From: Siphonodentalium dalli
Lineage: Eukaryota > Mollusca > Scaphopoda > Gadilida > Siphonodentaliidae
Assembly (NCBI GenBank): GCA_032622095.1
Contig: CP136064.1
Coordinates: 127,027,605-127,091,604 of the forward strand
Direction: 5' to 3'
Length of the DNA: 64,000 nt
The position numbers and the translations under genes are program-made. The notes beneath the pieces are model-generated. The model was not told where the DNA came from and did not search any database. It saw nothing but the letters and a program-made list of their open reading frames with translations. This document shows positions 35,859 to 47,201 of this stretch, one piece after another. The first letter of the stretch is position 1. Every line of letters begins with the position of its first letter.

Positions 35859-37004
35859 TTACTCTCTTAGTGTCTCAGGCTCAGTTCTTACTGATTTAGC
35901 ACGACCCTGGTTCGTTTGGGAAACATGGCTCACGCTCTGGTTTCTGGACGATTTTTTTCGACACCATATAACGTCAAACAACGCCCGCCGGAAGTTTTGT
36001 CCTGTTACGGCATAAAGATAGAAATTTATTGCCCTATTCATATCCTTTAGACACATGAAGAAGTAAGAAAGGAAGTAGTTCAACATGACCTCATCTATAT
36101 TGTCAAGATCATCATTATACCTCCAAAATACGGTGACCAACCTGTATGCAGTAAATGGGACGGTCAGTACCAAGAACGCGAAAGACACCGACATAAGCAT
36201 AAATGTTATTTGCCGTTGTTTGATCATGTCCTTGTTCGACCGATTGGTCATTTCTTTTTGAATGGTCTGTGACTTCCGCAAATAATAGATGATCACGCCG
36301 TTTAGGACGAAGAGGAAAATGCATGGTATGGCGGACGAAACACACGTTTCTACATTTGTCCACGTGGCAACTAAGGTCGTGTCTGTAGCAATCGTGGATA
36401 AGCATCCATTTCCATAATCAGCATCATAATTGTACGTATATATACGAAAGTAGATACCGTTCATTGCGAATGTTGCCAAGAAACACACAAGTGTGATAAT
36501 GATAGCTTTAGAAATGGTGCAGAGTTGCTTGACCCGCAATGGGAAAACAACCGCGACCATCCGTTCAGTTGTCATCACGACCAAAATCCAGTTGGAGAAG
36601 TAGTACGCTGAGTAATCTATGAATTGTATTAGTTGACATGAGATCGTGTCACTTGGTAGACTGTTCAATAGTAGTATCTGATTAACTGTAGCATTAATCA
36701 GACCAAGCATATCGGACAACGCAAGCGCACCCATATATATTGATGTTGACATGAAGGGCTTTATAAAAAATAAAACCAGCAGCGTAATCAGACTTCCCGG
36801 TATTCCAAACGCAGCTATTATATATATCGCTCTTGTCTCAATAAATTCAGCAGCGGAAAATAACAAAGTCTGTTGAGCAGCAGCTATAATGGCGCCAAGG
36901 TCGATTCCCAGTGTGGTCGAACCACCGGTGCTACTAACACTGGTCATTGTAGCGTCTTCTGCTGCCCACGTCGCTGTGCTGGTTTCCTGTCTTGTAAACA
37001 CACC
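35859..37004 (-). CDS. Class A (rhodopsin-like) GPCR, main 3' exon
   Basis: Encodes the whole seven-helix body and C-tail (382 codons with stop). Numbering from an in-frame ATG at 37061: TM1 78-100, TM2 107-131 with LALSD, Cys142 before TM3, E-R-M (166-168) in place of DRY, TM4 185-208, ECL2 Cys220, TM5 240-262 with Pro246, TM6 284-310 with Pro302, TM7 327-351 with N-F-Y-L-Y in place of NPxxY, helix 8 357-367. The tail is Ser/Arg rich. A splice acceptor (TTTAAAACTATTTTTCAG) ends at 37005, so the ATG at 37061 is probably intronic and the true start is further upstream. It resembles invertebrate orphan peptide receptors; the ligand is unknown. Confidence 0.9.
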   Translation of the reverse strand, partial: GVFTRQETSTATWAAEDATMTSVSSTGGSTTLGIDLGAIIAAAQQTLLFSAAEFIETRAIYIIAAFGIPGSLITLLVLFFIKPFMSTSIYMGALALSDMLGLINATVNQILLLNSLPSDTISCQLIQFIDYSAYYFSNWILVVMTTERMVAVVFPLRVKQLCTISKAIIITLVCFLATFAMNGIYFRIYTYNYDADYGNGCLSTIATDTTLVATWTNVETCVSSAIPCIFLFVLNGVIIYYLRKSQTIQKEMTNRSNKDMIKQRQITFMLMSVSFAFLVLTVPFTAYRLVTVFWRYNDDLDNIDEVMLNYFLSYFFMCLKDMNRAINFYLYAVTGQNFRRALFDVIWCRKKSSRNQSVSHVSQTNQGRAKSVRTEPETLRE

Positions 37005-37284
37005 CTGAAAAATAGTTTTAAAGGACATACGGCACTCGCAATGGGTCAATATAAAACACATAAACAGGTTCTAAAACAGTCACAACCGATAAGAACATGG
37101 AAAAATAGATAAACTTTGTTCTTATATTAAATTCTGAAGAATTTCTTATTGTTATTATTGATACATGCATGTAAATCTCCGGGGATGATATTTCGCATGC
37201 TGAAACTATTGTTATGTAAACATTACTGTTTCATTGAAAGTCATTTTATCAAACATGTCAAGCCGTCTGCATTTTAGCAAATCA

Positions 37285-38680
37285 GCAGTCAGATGCTCGT
37301 CGCCCGTTTATATATAACCATGGGTGCTGTGCTTTTGACCGTGTGTGTATCCATGGTGTGTGTCCCTGTGGTTGTCCGTAACCTGGTGTTATTGCTTTGA
37401 AAGGTAATCATGTTCGACTTGTGTTGTTAGATTGGTAATGAGATTAGCGGTTTCTATGTCTTGTCTGGTCATATTTACTTTGTCTGAAATAGACGCTTTT
37501 TATACTAGATTTTGCGCAACATGAGCGCATGGAAATCGCACCTCGAATTGGCTTAAGGGTTTTTTTTATAAAGAAAAAGTATTTGCATGATATAGAGAGA
37601 CCAACAGAACGATACCATATATATTTACTATATGCGACTGCTTCAATTTGGGTTTATTTGGATGTCTTTAGTGTATTTTTTGTGATTATGAGAGCTCACT
37701 TACCCCCTGATTTCTGCTCCATATGTGGTATTCTCCTTTAACATATCTATATGATTTCAAACAGGGGTGGCGCCAGGATATCTCTGACCAGGTGCTATAC
37801 GATTCCCCGACAGGGGGTGGGCGGACTTTAAGCTATCGGGTTGACCATTGCAGAACTCACCGTCGGGGTCGCTACCCCTCCCCGACAGGGGTGTGGTGCG
37901 GATGTAATCCCCTGACCCCCCCCCCCCACATGTGCCACCTAACACAACATGATTTAGTATCGATGATTTCTCGACTTCAGTGAATGCAAGACCGAGCTCT
38001 TAGCATTGGGTGCCAAGCAGGGACGTGCATACATGCGGTTTTTGCAGGGGTCTCACCCCCAAACTGTAATCAAACCTAATGCAACATTAGTTGGAAAAGT
38101 CACACCAAAATTAGGTTGAAATTGTTCTCGTAGTTTGATTTTCCAACAATTTCTTAGTGACCAATTTGTTGTTTTTAGACAAACATTTGCATATTTCCTT
38201 TTCATTTGGAAAATTCTGGATTGAAATGGCCATCAGTTGGCAATTTTAAAACCTATAAGGGTGAGTGTCAGGTTGAATTTTTCCCCGAAGTGGAAAGCAT
38301 GAGGCCAGTCTAGATGCTAGGATTGTCAAATTTTCCTGTTCAGATTTTCAAAATGTTTTCGCATCGGGACGTCCACCAATGTCCGACTCGTGTTTCATGT
38401 GCCCTTGCCAGTAATTACTTGCTAATTAATTTAAGAAAATATAAATATTTGACCATACTCTTAATGAAAACGCTTCAGTGGCGATCACACGGTAACGTCG
38501 TGCTGCAAGTAAGACGATAATTGTGTTGTAGAAATGATACGGAAGACTGATTGTCAAAAAACGCAATATCAAAACCCACAGGGCACGGCTTGTCGATCCA
38601 AACTATGTAGTGTGTTTTCTTTGTGTATTTCACGCATATACCCGTGGTTATATATAAACGGGCTACGAGCATCTGACTGC
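37285..38680. mobile_element. Element with 41-bp inverted repeats carrying TATA-like words
   Basis: The left arm 37285-37325 begins GCAGTCAGATGCTCGT and contains CCCGTTTATATATAACCA. The right arm 38640-38680 is its reverse complement with 2 mismatches in 41. The body holds C/G-rich tracts (37800-37930) and inverted TTGGAA-type repeats. No target duplication or transposase was found, so the class is open. Confidence 0.5.
38040..38470. repeat. TTGGAA-type repeat, inverted copy
   Basis: Reads as the reverse complement of the 33-kb units: TAATGCAACATTAGTTGGAA, ATTCTGGATTGAAATGGCCATC, AGTTGGCAATTTTAAAACCT, GAGGCCAGTCTAGATGCTAG. More eroded than the copies at 33 and 52.6 kb. Confidence 0.6.
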
Positions 38681-40391
38681 AGATGTTTTAGTTGAAACCC
38701 CGTTTTCTGGAATATATTTCATTGCTCTGGCATTGTGTAATGTAGACCTTTATGTGGGTAACAATCGAGGCAAACAAACCCCATGTCACGATCAGAAATT
38801 CCAGTGTCCATTTACTACACAATTGCAATTACTTTCAAAACTCTACAAATACATGCAATTAGTGGTCTGGTTACATGAAATCAGATATACTGCCAAGGTA
38901 TCGACATCCAATGTGTGTACTGCGTGTATAGGCTTGTTCTTGCTCGTGCAATGGTAAACTTGTGCTTCGTGATCTGCTTTTAGAGTGATTTGCCATCTTG
39001 ACCTGATATATTGCGTGGATAATCAGCAGATAGCTTAATTAAAAAACTTTCGCCCTCTTGACCTTCTTCAGAATTTAATATAAGAGAGAAGCGACATCTT
39101 CGAAGTAAACATGACAATACATCAGTTCAGTTGGTCCAATAATATTAGGTTTGGCCACGTGGTGAAATGAAACGTTGCTCAGATTTAAATTCCCGCGCTT
39201 TTCTGGAATTATGCAAAGGTAAGGTTATACCTGACGTTTTAAAAGTCCGTTTGGGTGCATGGTGTTTAATCGCCGTATCCAAAGGTGTGTGGAGTTAGTT
39301 ATATATGCGTTAGACATTCGCCTGACATTCGCGTGAAGTTGGTTCGGCGTTCGACTTTAGACTTAGAAAATTTCATTAAAAATCCAATCCCCGCTCGAAT
39401 TTTGTCTCAGTTTCCTCGGTTTTCCTATTTTCCAGACCATCGCTGTACTTAGAAAATTTTCGACCCAAAAATCGATTTTTAGTTTTTTTGCGCAAAATGT
39501 GTTCTTTTTACCCATTTCGTGCTCTCCCAATCGAATCTGGTCTACATGTCATCGTTTTCTCCGATTTCCATATCACCGCCGGACTTGGTAAAATTTCTCT
39601 AATATAAAATACAAATGCGTTTCTCGCTTTGTATGTTCATTATAGCAGTCCACGTTTCTGCACCGATTGCGATGAAATTGTGTATGGATTTTCGCCTCTC
39701 CGGGTAACTTGAGCTCTCCGGACTTCGCCAGACGTCGCATTTTGACGTTATACGTAAAATTCGTATTACCGAACATAAACGACACGATTAAAGCCCTTTA
39801 TCTTTACCTTATCCGGACAAATAACGACAAGAACGCTCTTTACATGTCCGCAGTCTTACACCGAACAGAAACGAATGCTCACGATTATGCCCCCCCCCCC
39901 GTTAGCGACACGCTCAACATGTATTCTAGAATGTAATCTAGATATTCTGTCGAGAACACGCTGTACATGTAAGTCTAATCTAGATCGATGTTCTGTCTAG
40001 ATGCCTCCTGAGAAGACAGGCTTATCCAACTCTTCTCAAAGGGCAAGAGAAGAGCGAGAAAGGAGATCCGGGAATCAAGCATTTAGATGTTTTATTCACA
40101 CAATATTTAACTTACAGCAAAGCATCAATAATAATTCAAAAGTCTGGTGTAATTGTTGTGAGGGAGTGGCATAACAAGGATTGACTGTCTTTCTGTCACC
40201 CGGTGTCAATATCATTTTATCCATGGCACAGTCTTGGATGCTAATAACGAAACACTAGAATTTATAATATCATTATATTGACTTCTGTACAAATACATGT
40301 ACAAATATATATGTATAAATATATATATATATGGTTATGCACGTGTGCACGGCAATTAAAGAACGCTATTATTCTAATATTATTTATAATA

Positions 40392-40728
40392 TTAACCTCT
40401 TCGCTGCTATGACGTCCGTATCTATTACGGACGTAAAAGTGCACTCCGTGTGCTATATGGTCCGTAGGTACTACGGACCTACTTCAGCACACTAGAAGTA
40501 GGCCATTATACATAACTGGAACTCAGAGATTAGTGCATCGGAATAACTGTATCTCGACGTTTCAAACAGTGTATGATGTTCCACGATTGTGAACAATAAT
40601 AGCCTTTCAGCTGAGTCACTTTTATGGTTCTTTTGACATTCCCGCTATATTTTTCCATTGGAAAATGCCAATAACGTCAACAGCCCAGCACACGACGTCA
40701 TAACGTCATTTAGCAGCGAAGAGGTTAA
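40392..40728. mobile_element. TTAA-flanked MITE with two internal hairpins
   Basis: TTAA at 40392-40395 and 40725-40728; inverted ends CCTCTTCGCTGCTA (14 bp exact). Near the left end are two perfect hairpins: ACGTCCGTA/TACGGACGT (about 40410-40432) and GGTCCGTAG/CTACGGACC (about 40459-40480). GACGTCATAACGTCAT lies at the right end. piggyBac-type target site. Confidence 0.7.
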
Positions 40729-41449
40729 GGTGGACCTTGCTTAAATAACGGCGACGAGGCATGACTTATTGTGATACCCAATTCGTGCTATCCCAATCGA
40801 ATCTGGTCAAACATTCATCGCTGGACCCAAAAATATATAAAGTATATATATAGATCGCCATAGAGGGGACAGGCCATGTTTATTGACCGATCGACTCCAA
40901 ATTTGGTGAGGAAGTGTGCCCCCACTAGCAATCTTCATAACCAAACGTACGGGTCGCATACTCTTGCCGATTTCAAATTGTTTAGTAAAATCGAATGTCA
41001 GGCTGGATTTCAGTTAGGCGTGAGACATTCGACTTAGAAAATATTTCGACCCAAAAATAGATTTCGAGTTTTTTGAGCGAAACATCATGTTCTGACCCAA
41101 TTCATGCCCCCTACTCGAATCTGGTCAAAATTGTCAAAGAAATTCAAATGTCAATTGACATATATACACCGTTGAGTAAGTGTTTCCGCACTAGTAATCT
41201 TCTTAGCCAAACGTACAGGTCGCAGACTTTTGCCGATTTCAAAATTTTAAGTATTTTTAAAATCGAATGTCAGGCTGGTTTTCAGTTAGGTATTAGGCAT
41301 TCCACTTTTCCAACATTCCATGTTCGTGCTACCCTACTGGAATCTGATCAAAATTGTCAAGGAAATTCTAATGTTGGTTGGCTCGAGTGAAGTTGGTTAG
41401 GCGTTCGGCGTTAGGCATTCGACTTAGAAAATTGCGACTCAAATATATA

Positions 41450-43032
41450 CTACTCACATTTGGCTAAGGATCACCCATATAATGGTCATATTTCGATACT
41501 AATATGCAATTCCCACCTTCATTATCTTACTGTAATGGAGATGAGTGATTAATTGTTCAGTGTTATTGTTGCGACGGTGTGTAATTGACCGTGATGAGAT
41601 CTGTTCAGCAAAGAAGTGGGTCACCATGTTTTTCGTGATTTGGTTCAAAATCCGTCCGTGTACAAATCAGTGTTCTACACGCATGTCTATTGCCAAATCG
41701 ACTTGGACATCGATTGTAAGAGTTCACCAACGTTTACTATGGTTCGTCGGCGTCATTTAAGCGCGCAAGAATTGGCCAGAGGGGTGGGGATGCTCCAATC
41801 TGGAAGATCACAGAGGCAGGTTGCTGCAGACCTTGGTGTCAGCCAGAGCGTTGACTCCAGGGCGTGGAATCGCTACAACACACATGGTAGTGCAAACAGA
41901 AGACACGGTGGGGGTCGTTAGCGGATCACGACGGAACGCCAAGACCGTTATCTGAGGACGACAGCGACTCGGACCCGCACCATGAATGCCACATCCCTGC
42001 AACGGAACCTCAAAAATTCGGCTGGGGTCAGAATTGCGACGCAGACCATCCGCGATAGACTTCACGCTGCTGGTTTACGTGCCAGGAGAGCCACAGTTCG
42101 CGTTATTTTGCGACCACGGCACAAGCAACACCGCGGGTACAGTGGAGCACAGAACATGTGAACTGGACAGCACAGCAGTGGTCGACCGTGCTGTGCTGTT
42201 CACAGATGAGTCTAGGTTCTGCCTAGATTTCCTCGACAGACGTGTTTTGGTTTGGAGGAGGCGAAATGAGAGATTCACGGATGCTACAGTGAGGGAACAT
42301 GACCGCTATGGTGGCGGCTCGGTTATGGTGTGGAGTGGGATGACTACGGACGGCAACACTGACCTGTATGTCATCCAGAACGGCACTCTGAATGCACAGC
42401 TTTACCGGGATGAAATTCTGAACCCAATCGTGCGGCCGTTTGCGGGTGCTGTCGGCGAAGATTTCGTACTGATGGATGACAACGCCAGACTATACCGTGC
42501 CATACTGGTAAACCGATACCTTCAAGAGGAAGGAATCGAGCTGATGGTCTGGCCAGCGGCATCACCGGATCTCAGTCCCATAGAGCATGCTTGGGACCGA
42601 CTGCAGACTGCAATAACAGCTCAACCAGTCCAACCGACAACTCTACAACAGCTGGATCAATCACTGGTTGAGGAATGGAGGAACCTGCATCAAGACATCT
42701 TCCGCCACATGGCCCATGGGATGCGGAGGCGTTGCCAAGCTGTTATTGATGCCCGCGGAGGTCACACCAAGTACTGACATTGTTTTTTGGTGAATAAAAT
42801 TGTATTCAATACATTTGAGTTGCTTGTTTGTAATTATTGAAATTCATCAAAATGGGGGTAGTCTGATTCCATCTCCCCATTTAGCAAATATACGCCACTG
42901 AACATTTGCTACACCATTAAATAATAGGCAGATATAATAATCAACTATTAAAGGGACGATTTATGTTCAATATTGCTATATATTATAAAATATTACAAAA
43001 TATATGGGTGATCCTTAGCAAAATGTGAGTAG
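41450..43032 (+). mobile_element. Tc1-family DNA transposon
   Basis: 1583 bp flanked by TA (41448-41449, 43033-43034). The terminal inverted repeats begin CTACTCACATTT and continue GCTAAGGATCACCCATATA with one mismatch (T/G). It contains one transposase gene broken by a stop and a frameshift. Length, TA duplication and DD34E transposase fit Tc1. Confidence 0.9.
41739..42777 (+). pseudogene. Tc1 transposase (DD34E), inactivated
   Basis: Starts at ATG 41739 with an N-terminal helix-turn-helix region (RSQRQVAADLGVS...). It meets a stop at 41919-41921, continues in the same frame through a second DNA-binding part (RTMNATSLQRNL...), then shifts frame near 42185-42200. The catalytic part has LFTDESRF (first Asp), VLMDDNAR (second Asp) and WPAASPDLSPIEH (Glu) with 34 residues between the last two. 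It would cut and paste the element at TA sites, but the stop and frameshift leave this copy inactive. Confidence 0.9.
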
Positions 43033-43529
43033 TATATATAAAGTATATAGGTCGCTATGGGACTGGTCATGTTTATTGACCGATCCACTCCAAATTTGAC
43101 GAGGAAGTGTGTCCCCTATAGTAATCTTCTTTTAAAAAACGCAATGTTCGCAGTCTGTTGCCGATTTCAAAATGTTAAGTAAAATCGAATGTCAGGCTGG
43201 CTTTCAGTTAGGCGTTCGACTTAGAAAATATTTCGACCCAAAAATGGATTTTGAGTTTTTTTGCGCGAAAGGTGTTCTTTTTACCCAATTCGTGCTAAAT
43301 TCGTGCTCGAATCTGGTCAAACTTCCATCGTTTTCCCAGATTTTCATATCACCGCTGGACTTGGGACAGGCCATGTTTATTGACCGATCGACTAAGTCGA
43401 ATGTTAAACGCCGAACGCCCAACGCCAAACCAACTTCACGCGAATGGCAGGCGAATGTCTAACGTCTAACGCCTAACGCCAAACGCCTAACTCATTTCAC
43501 ACACATCGTATCCAATTATCGAGAAAGTT

Positions 43530-46500
43530 TAGCTTATTTCGCCCAATTTGGGCGGTTCTGTGATGGCTGTTTCTCATCTGACGTGTGTGTCAGGATAGAG
43601 GAGGTGGAGGATTTGTGTAAATGTTAGCCCAAACTACATTTCCAAGTAACGATGGTTTGTTGTTTATTTTGAGGAATCATACCACATCAGATTAATTCAC
43701 CCCAAATATGTTAACAGTTGTCGTGTAAAACATTTGCAGTAGGTTAGCGTTATTTGATATTTGCGGATGTAGTTTAACATGGGGAAAATAGACTACTACG
43801 TTTGAACGGCATGTGCATTTGTCGTTTTTTAATTATATCAACATGATAATCAATAACAGAGGAAGTCTCTGTCAAATACAGTCGCTCTATTTACGATACT
43901 AATGGGGAAACTTTCTAAATTAAATTACGCGTAAACCAGCGTAAACGGATACCTGCTGCAAATTATAGAAGGTGCGGAATCGGCCTACTCGCCCCAGGGC
44001 TAACTCGCCCCAGTCGACGTGTGCCAGCTCGGGACACACTATAAAATGTATACCGAGGCCGAGGCCGGCTCGGAATAAAAAGGTGTATACGGGGTGTTAT
44101 ATGGCGTTTGGTCCGTTGTTTCTCAATGAATATTATTGAAATTTAGTGTATATGTCCGGGCTGGGACATGGAATACAATAACGTTTGAATTGTTTTTAAA
44201 TTTACAAATTTGTTGATTTTATTCAACTTTATCGTTCTGAAACACACGATACGCGTCATGTCGATATCTAGTATTACTTAGAAATTTCAGCTTTCCAGAT
44301 TCATAATCGCTCCATTGACTGTAACAGATGAAATTACCCCCCACTTCGGATAGAGTGTCACTGAAACTTTATTTTGTTAGACTGCCTGTAGTCACTGATT
44401 ATATGTGGAAATGATCTGTAATAAGATGTAGCACTGTTCTATTTTATATTTACATGTAGTGCTGTTTTTTGTACAACAATTCCACCCAGGCTTCTCAACG
44501 ATACGCAGTACCGGTACCGCGTACTCGGGCATTTTTTGCGGTAACGGTACTGGTATGCAGATCTGCCGGTACTCGGTACTGCGGTTGCATATAATTATGC
44601 ACGTTCGTAGATCAGCAGGCTGTTTGGCAAAATACAGTAGTATCAGGTTTCGCTCTTTAAACTACACGCGATGCACATCGATCGTGATTGTATTCATGGC
44701 GCGAGAGGTCGGCCACGAAGGGTGGTTCCTGGTTTTTATGTGTCTATTATAACTCTTCAATGGTTGAATTCCAATTCTTTGAAAGCACGGCCTTGTGATA
44801 TGGTTTAAATCTTCAAAGATTATTTTGTGTTGGGAACTTGTGATTGCAACTTATGTTTTTGCCTTTATTTTTGCCCAGTTGTGGCAATTATACACTAAAC
44901 CCAGTTACAATTTCTTATCATTTATTCACCAACGACCCCCACCCACAAGTATGGCCCACACGTTTTGATTAATCACATACACACGTACCCGTTCACATGT
45001 CGTATCAGTTTGCATATATAAGGTAGACCATTTTGAATTTAAATGGGACTCATGGAACCTCCAGTTATATAATAAAATCGGGAACGAATATCCACGAACC
45101 GTGCACAATGTACATGTAATTTGCTGAATAGACATGATAGTTCATGTTTGGTATTGGAACTCGTGGAGAGAAATTGTTGCCTAACTTGACTCATTATTGT
45201 TTAGATTTAAAATGGCCGACCGCGCGACTTTGCAAATACATTTATTCTGATTGAATATTGTGAAGTGAAAACTACCGACGTGTGTCGCGTTACTTTCTAT
45301 CAGTTTATCACATACATAAGACCAATAAGTTAAAACCACAAAACGTGTGCAACGAATAGTTCCATTTTGGTTGATTGAATTGTCTATGTTGTCATTTGCG
45401 CATCACTAAACTCTACGGTAAAGTTTGTTAGTATATTCCAAAATGGTATCTAATATCCCGAAATAGTTTCTTTATTCTGATATCAAATTATCATTAGTTC
45501 AAGTTAATAATAGAGTTCGTGGCTTGTGATTTTCACCACTGTATTACCTCCAGATATACCTAGAACTATAAAATGGCTTGCCAGTACCGGTACCGGAACC
45601 GCGGTACTAGCAAAGTATCGATACCGGTACCGGCATGTGTGGTACCGGCGGTACTTTGAGAAGCCCGATTCCACCTAGATCATCATGTGATCGACCATAC
45701 ATGGGGTGTGATGACCTGGTTGAATTAAGAGCGGTTTGATGGATCACTTCTGTCTTCAAGCTAGATTATACTTATGCTATTTAATGGCATGTTTCTAACG
45801 TGGAGGGGTAGATATTATTGAGACCCCACTACTCTTCAATTCACACCAAGTTCTCAGCTGCCATGATGGGAGCCATATTTTTTTCCTCAAAATTTCCTTG
45901 TGAAAATATCACTGCCAGCGGTGATCTTGAGTTTTACTATTTTTATGGCTAAATAATTTGGTTGATCCTACAGACGACATCCCTTGTCCGATCGTCACCA
46001 GATTCCACAATGATCTTCTGGATAACCAGGATGAGAGTAATCTATTTTTTCCGAATTTCGTTTAAAACATGACCACAGGCAGCAATTTTGTATCTTACTC
46101 TTTGTATGACTGAATTCTTTAGCACCTCTACAGACCACATCCCTCATCTGATAGTCACCAAACTTCATATTGATCTTCGGGGTAACCACTAGATGGGAGC
46201 CATCGAATGATTTGAATTTCTTTGAAAAACATGGTCGCCAGCAGCAAACTTCTATTTTGGTTTTTATATACATGTATATCTTTTCGTGCGGATAGCCAGT
46301 ATTACTTGGGTAGTTCAACTTTCCACATTCCTGTCATCATTTGAAATATAAAAATTTACCTGATAAATGTAGTCCAATGAAAATTAACAAGCGTCCATAA
46401 ATTAAATTTACCTATGATCCTATTATTCCTCACAATCGCATGCACCCTTCAAAATTTTGTTTCGTCGTATCTAATTTTTAATGACCCCTATGGTAATATT

Positions 46501-47005
46501 GATATAGATACATTTGTCAAACATTTCTTTGTACAATATACAGGTATAAAGTTTGTAACTAAATCTAGAAATATATAATACTAGCTGATGTACTCGACTT
46601 CGTTCGGGCTATTTAGGGATTTCTTTGTGATCGCCTTCATCTGGGCAGTACCCGGTATATACAGCATCTGGACAAACTATTTTTCAATTGGTCCAGAAAC
46701 ATGCCTATATCAGCACATTCGATGACATGGTCGCACGTGAAATTTGACCCGTCCATGTTGCTCCCGGGATCGAAGTAGTCCTTCACACAAATTTTAGTCG
46801 CCTATGCGCGATGTCAGGTTGACAAGTTAAATACCAAATCCGAGTCGGATCTGTCGAGCAGTGTTCGAGTCTATAACACACATACATACATGCATTCATA
46901 CACACATACATACAGACAGATATTCCAAAATGTATAATCGATAGCTACAAGAATTTTATGATAAATAGTTCACGGGCGACCTGATGCATGCCTCTTAGTT
47001 TTCCT
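43530..47005. repeat. ~3-kb dispersed repeat, copy B
   Basis: Collinear with copy A (14065-17190) from CCCAATTTGGGCGGTT to TAGTTCACGGGCGACCTGATG. Interrupted by the hAT-type element at 44487-45667. It lacks most of the tripled block seen in A at 16.5-16.9 kb and carries an extra ~110 bp near 46350-46440. The reverse-oriented ~160-bp monomer pieces at 45970-46250 link it to the 6.65-kb minisatellite element. Confidence 0.75.
44487..45667. mobile_element. hAT-type non-autonomous element with GGTACCGG-rich termini
   Basis: Flanked by the 8-bp duplication ATTCCACC (44479-44486, 45668-45675) and absent from the same position in copy A. Ends: CAGGCTTCTCAA on the left and TTTGAGAAGCCCG on the right. 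Next to them are clusters of GGTACCGGTACCG-type palindromes (44505-44585, 45582-45655). 1181 bp, no transposase frame. Confidence 0.8.
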
Positions 47006-47201
47006 GTATATATATGTTCCTGGTTCCGTTCATGTTACTCGAAATAGTTACGTGTTACTCGGAAGCTGTTCCTGTTCCTGGGTCCGTTCATTTTACTCGA
47101 AGAAGTCAATCCGAAGAAAATGGGTGAATGGGAAGAATGATAATAAATTGTATTGTGGTCGGATAGGTAATTAAAACCGATAATATTCCATATATGCTCA
47201 C

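Larger units (their letters stand above)
39283..43506. mobile_element. Foldback/MULE-like element with 9-bp target duplication
   Basis: CGTATCCAA at 39274-39282 and 43507-43515 flanks long inverted termini. The left reads GTGTGTGGAGTTAG...GCGTTAGACATTCGCC, CATTCGCGTGAAGTTGG and GGCGTTCGAC. The right is the reverse complement with extra GGCGTT-type hexamers (43395-43490). A 9-bp duplication with long repetitive termini is characteristic of Mutator-like/foldback elements. Inside, a ~230-bp unit (TCGAATGTCAGGCTGG, TTAGAAAATATTTCGACCCA) is repeated directly near 39440, 40990, 41270 and 43190. A MITE and a Tc1 element sit inside. Without the Tc1 it is about 2.6 kb, with no transposase. Confidence 0.6.
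37005..47201 (-). other. Probable 10.2-kb GPCR intron filled with transposons
   Basis: Bounded on the minus strand by a donor GTGAGCAT at 47201 and the acceptor TTTTTCAG at 37005, both phase 0. It contains an inverted-repeat element, TTGGAAATTTCCAA repeats, the foldback element with its MITE and Tc1 passengers, and repeat copy B with a hAT insertion. No other host coding sequence was seen inside. Confidence 0.5.

Noticed and set aside
36115-36405. 96-codon frame inside the GPCR exon
   Set aside because: Shadow frame of the seven-helix coding sequence on the same strand.
37005-37061. ATG at 37061 as the GPCR start
   Set aside because: The 19 codons before 37004 include a splice acceptor with a polypyrimidine tract (TTTAAAACTATTTTTCAG), and the added residues do not look like a signal peptide. 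An upstream exon is more likely.
39880-40080. Repeated ATCTAGAT/TTCTGTC words as a regulatory array
   Set aside because: Only two or three imperfect occurrences with no regular spacing.
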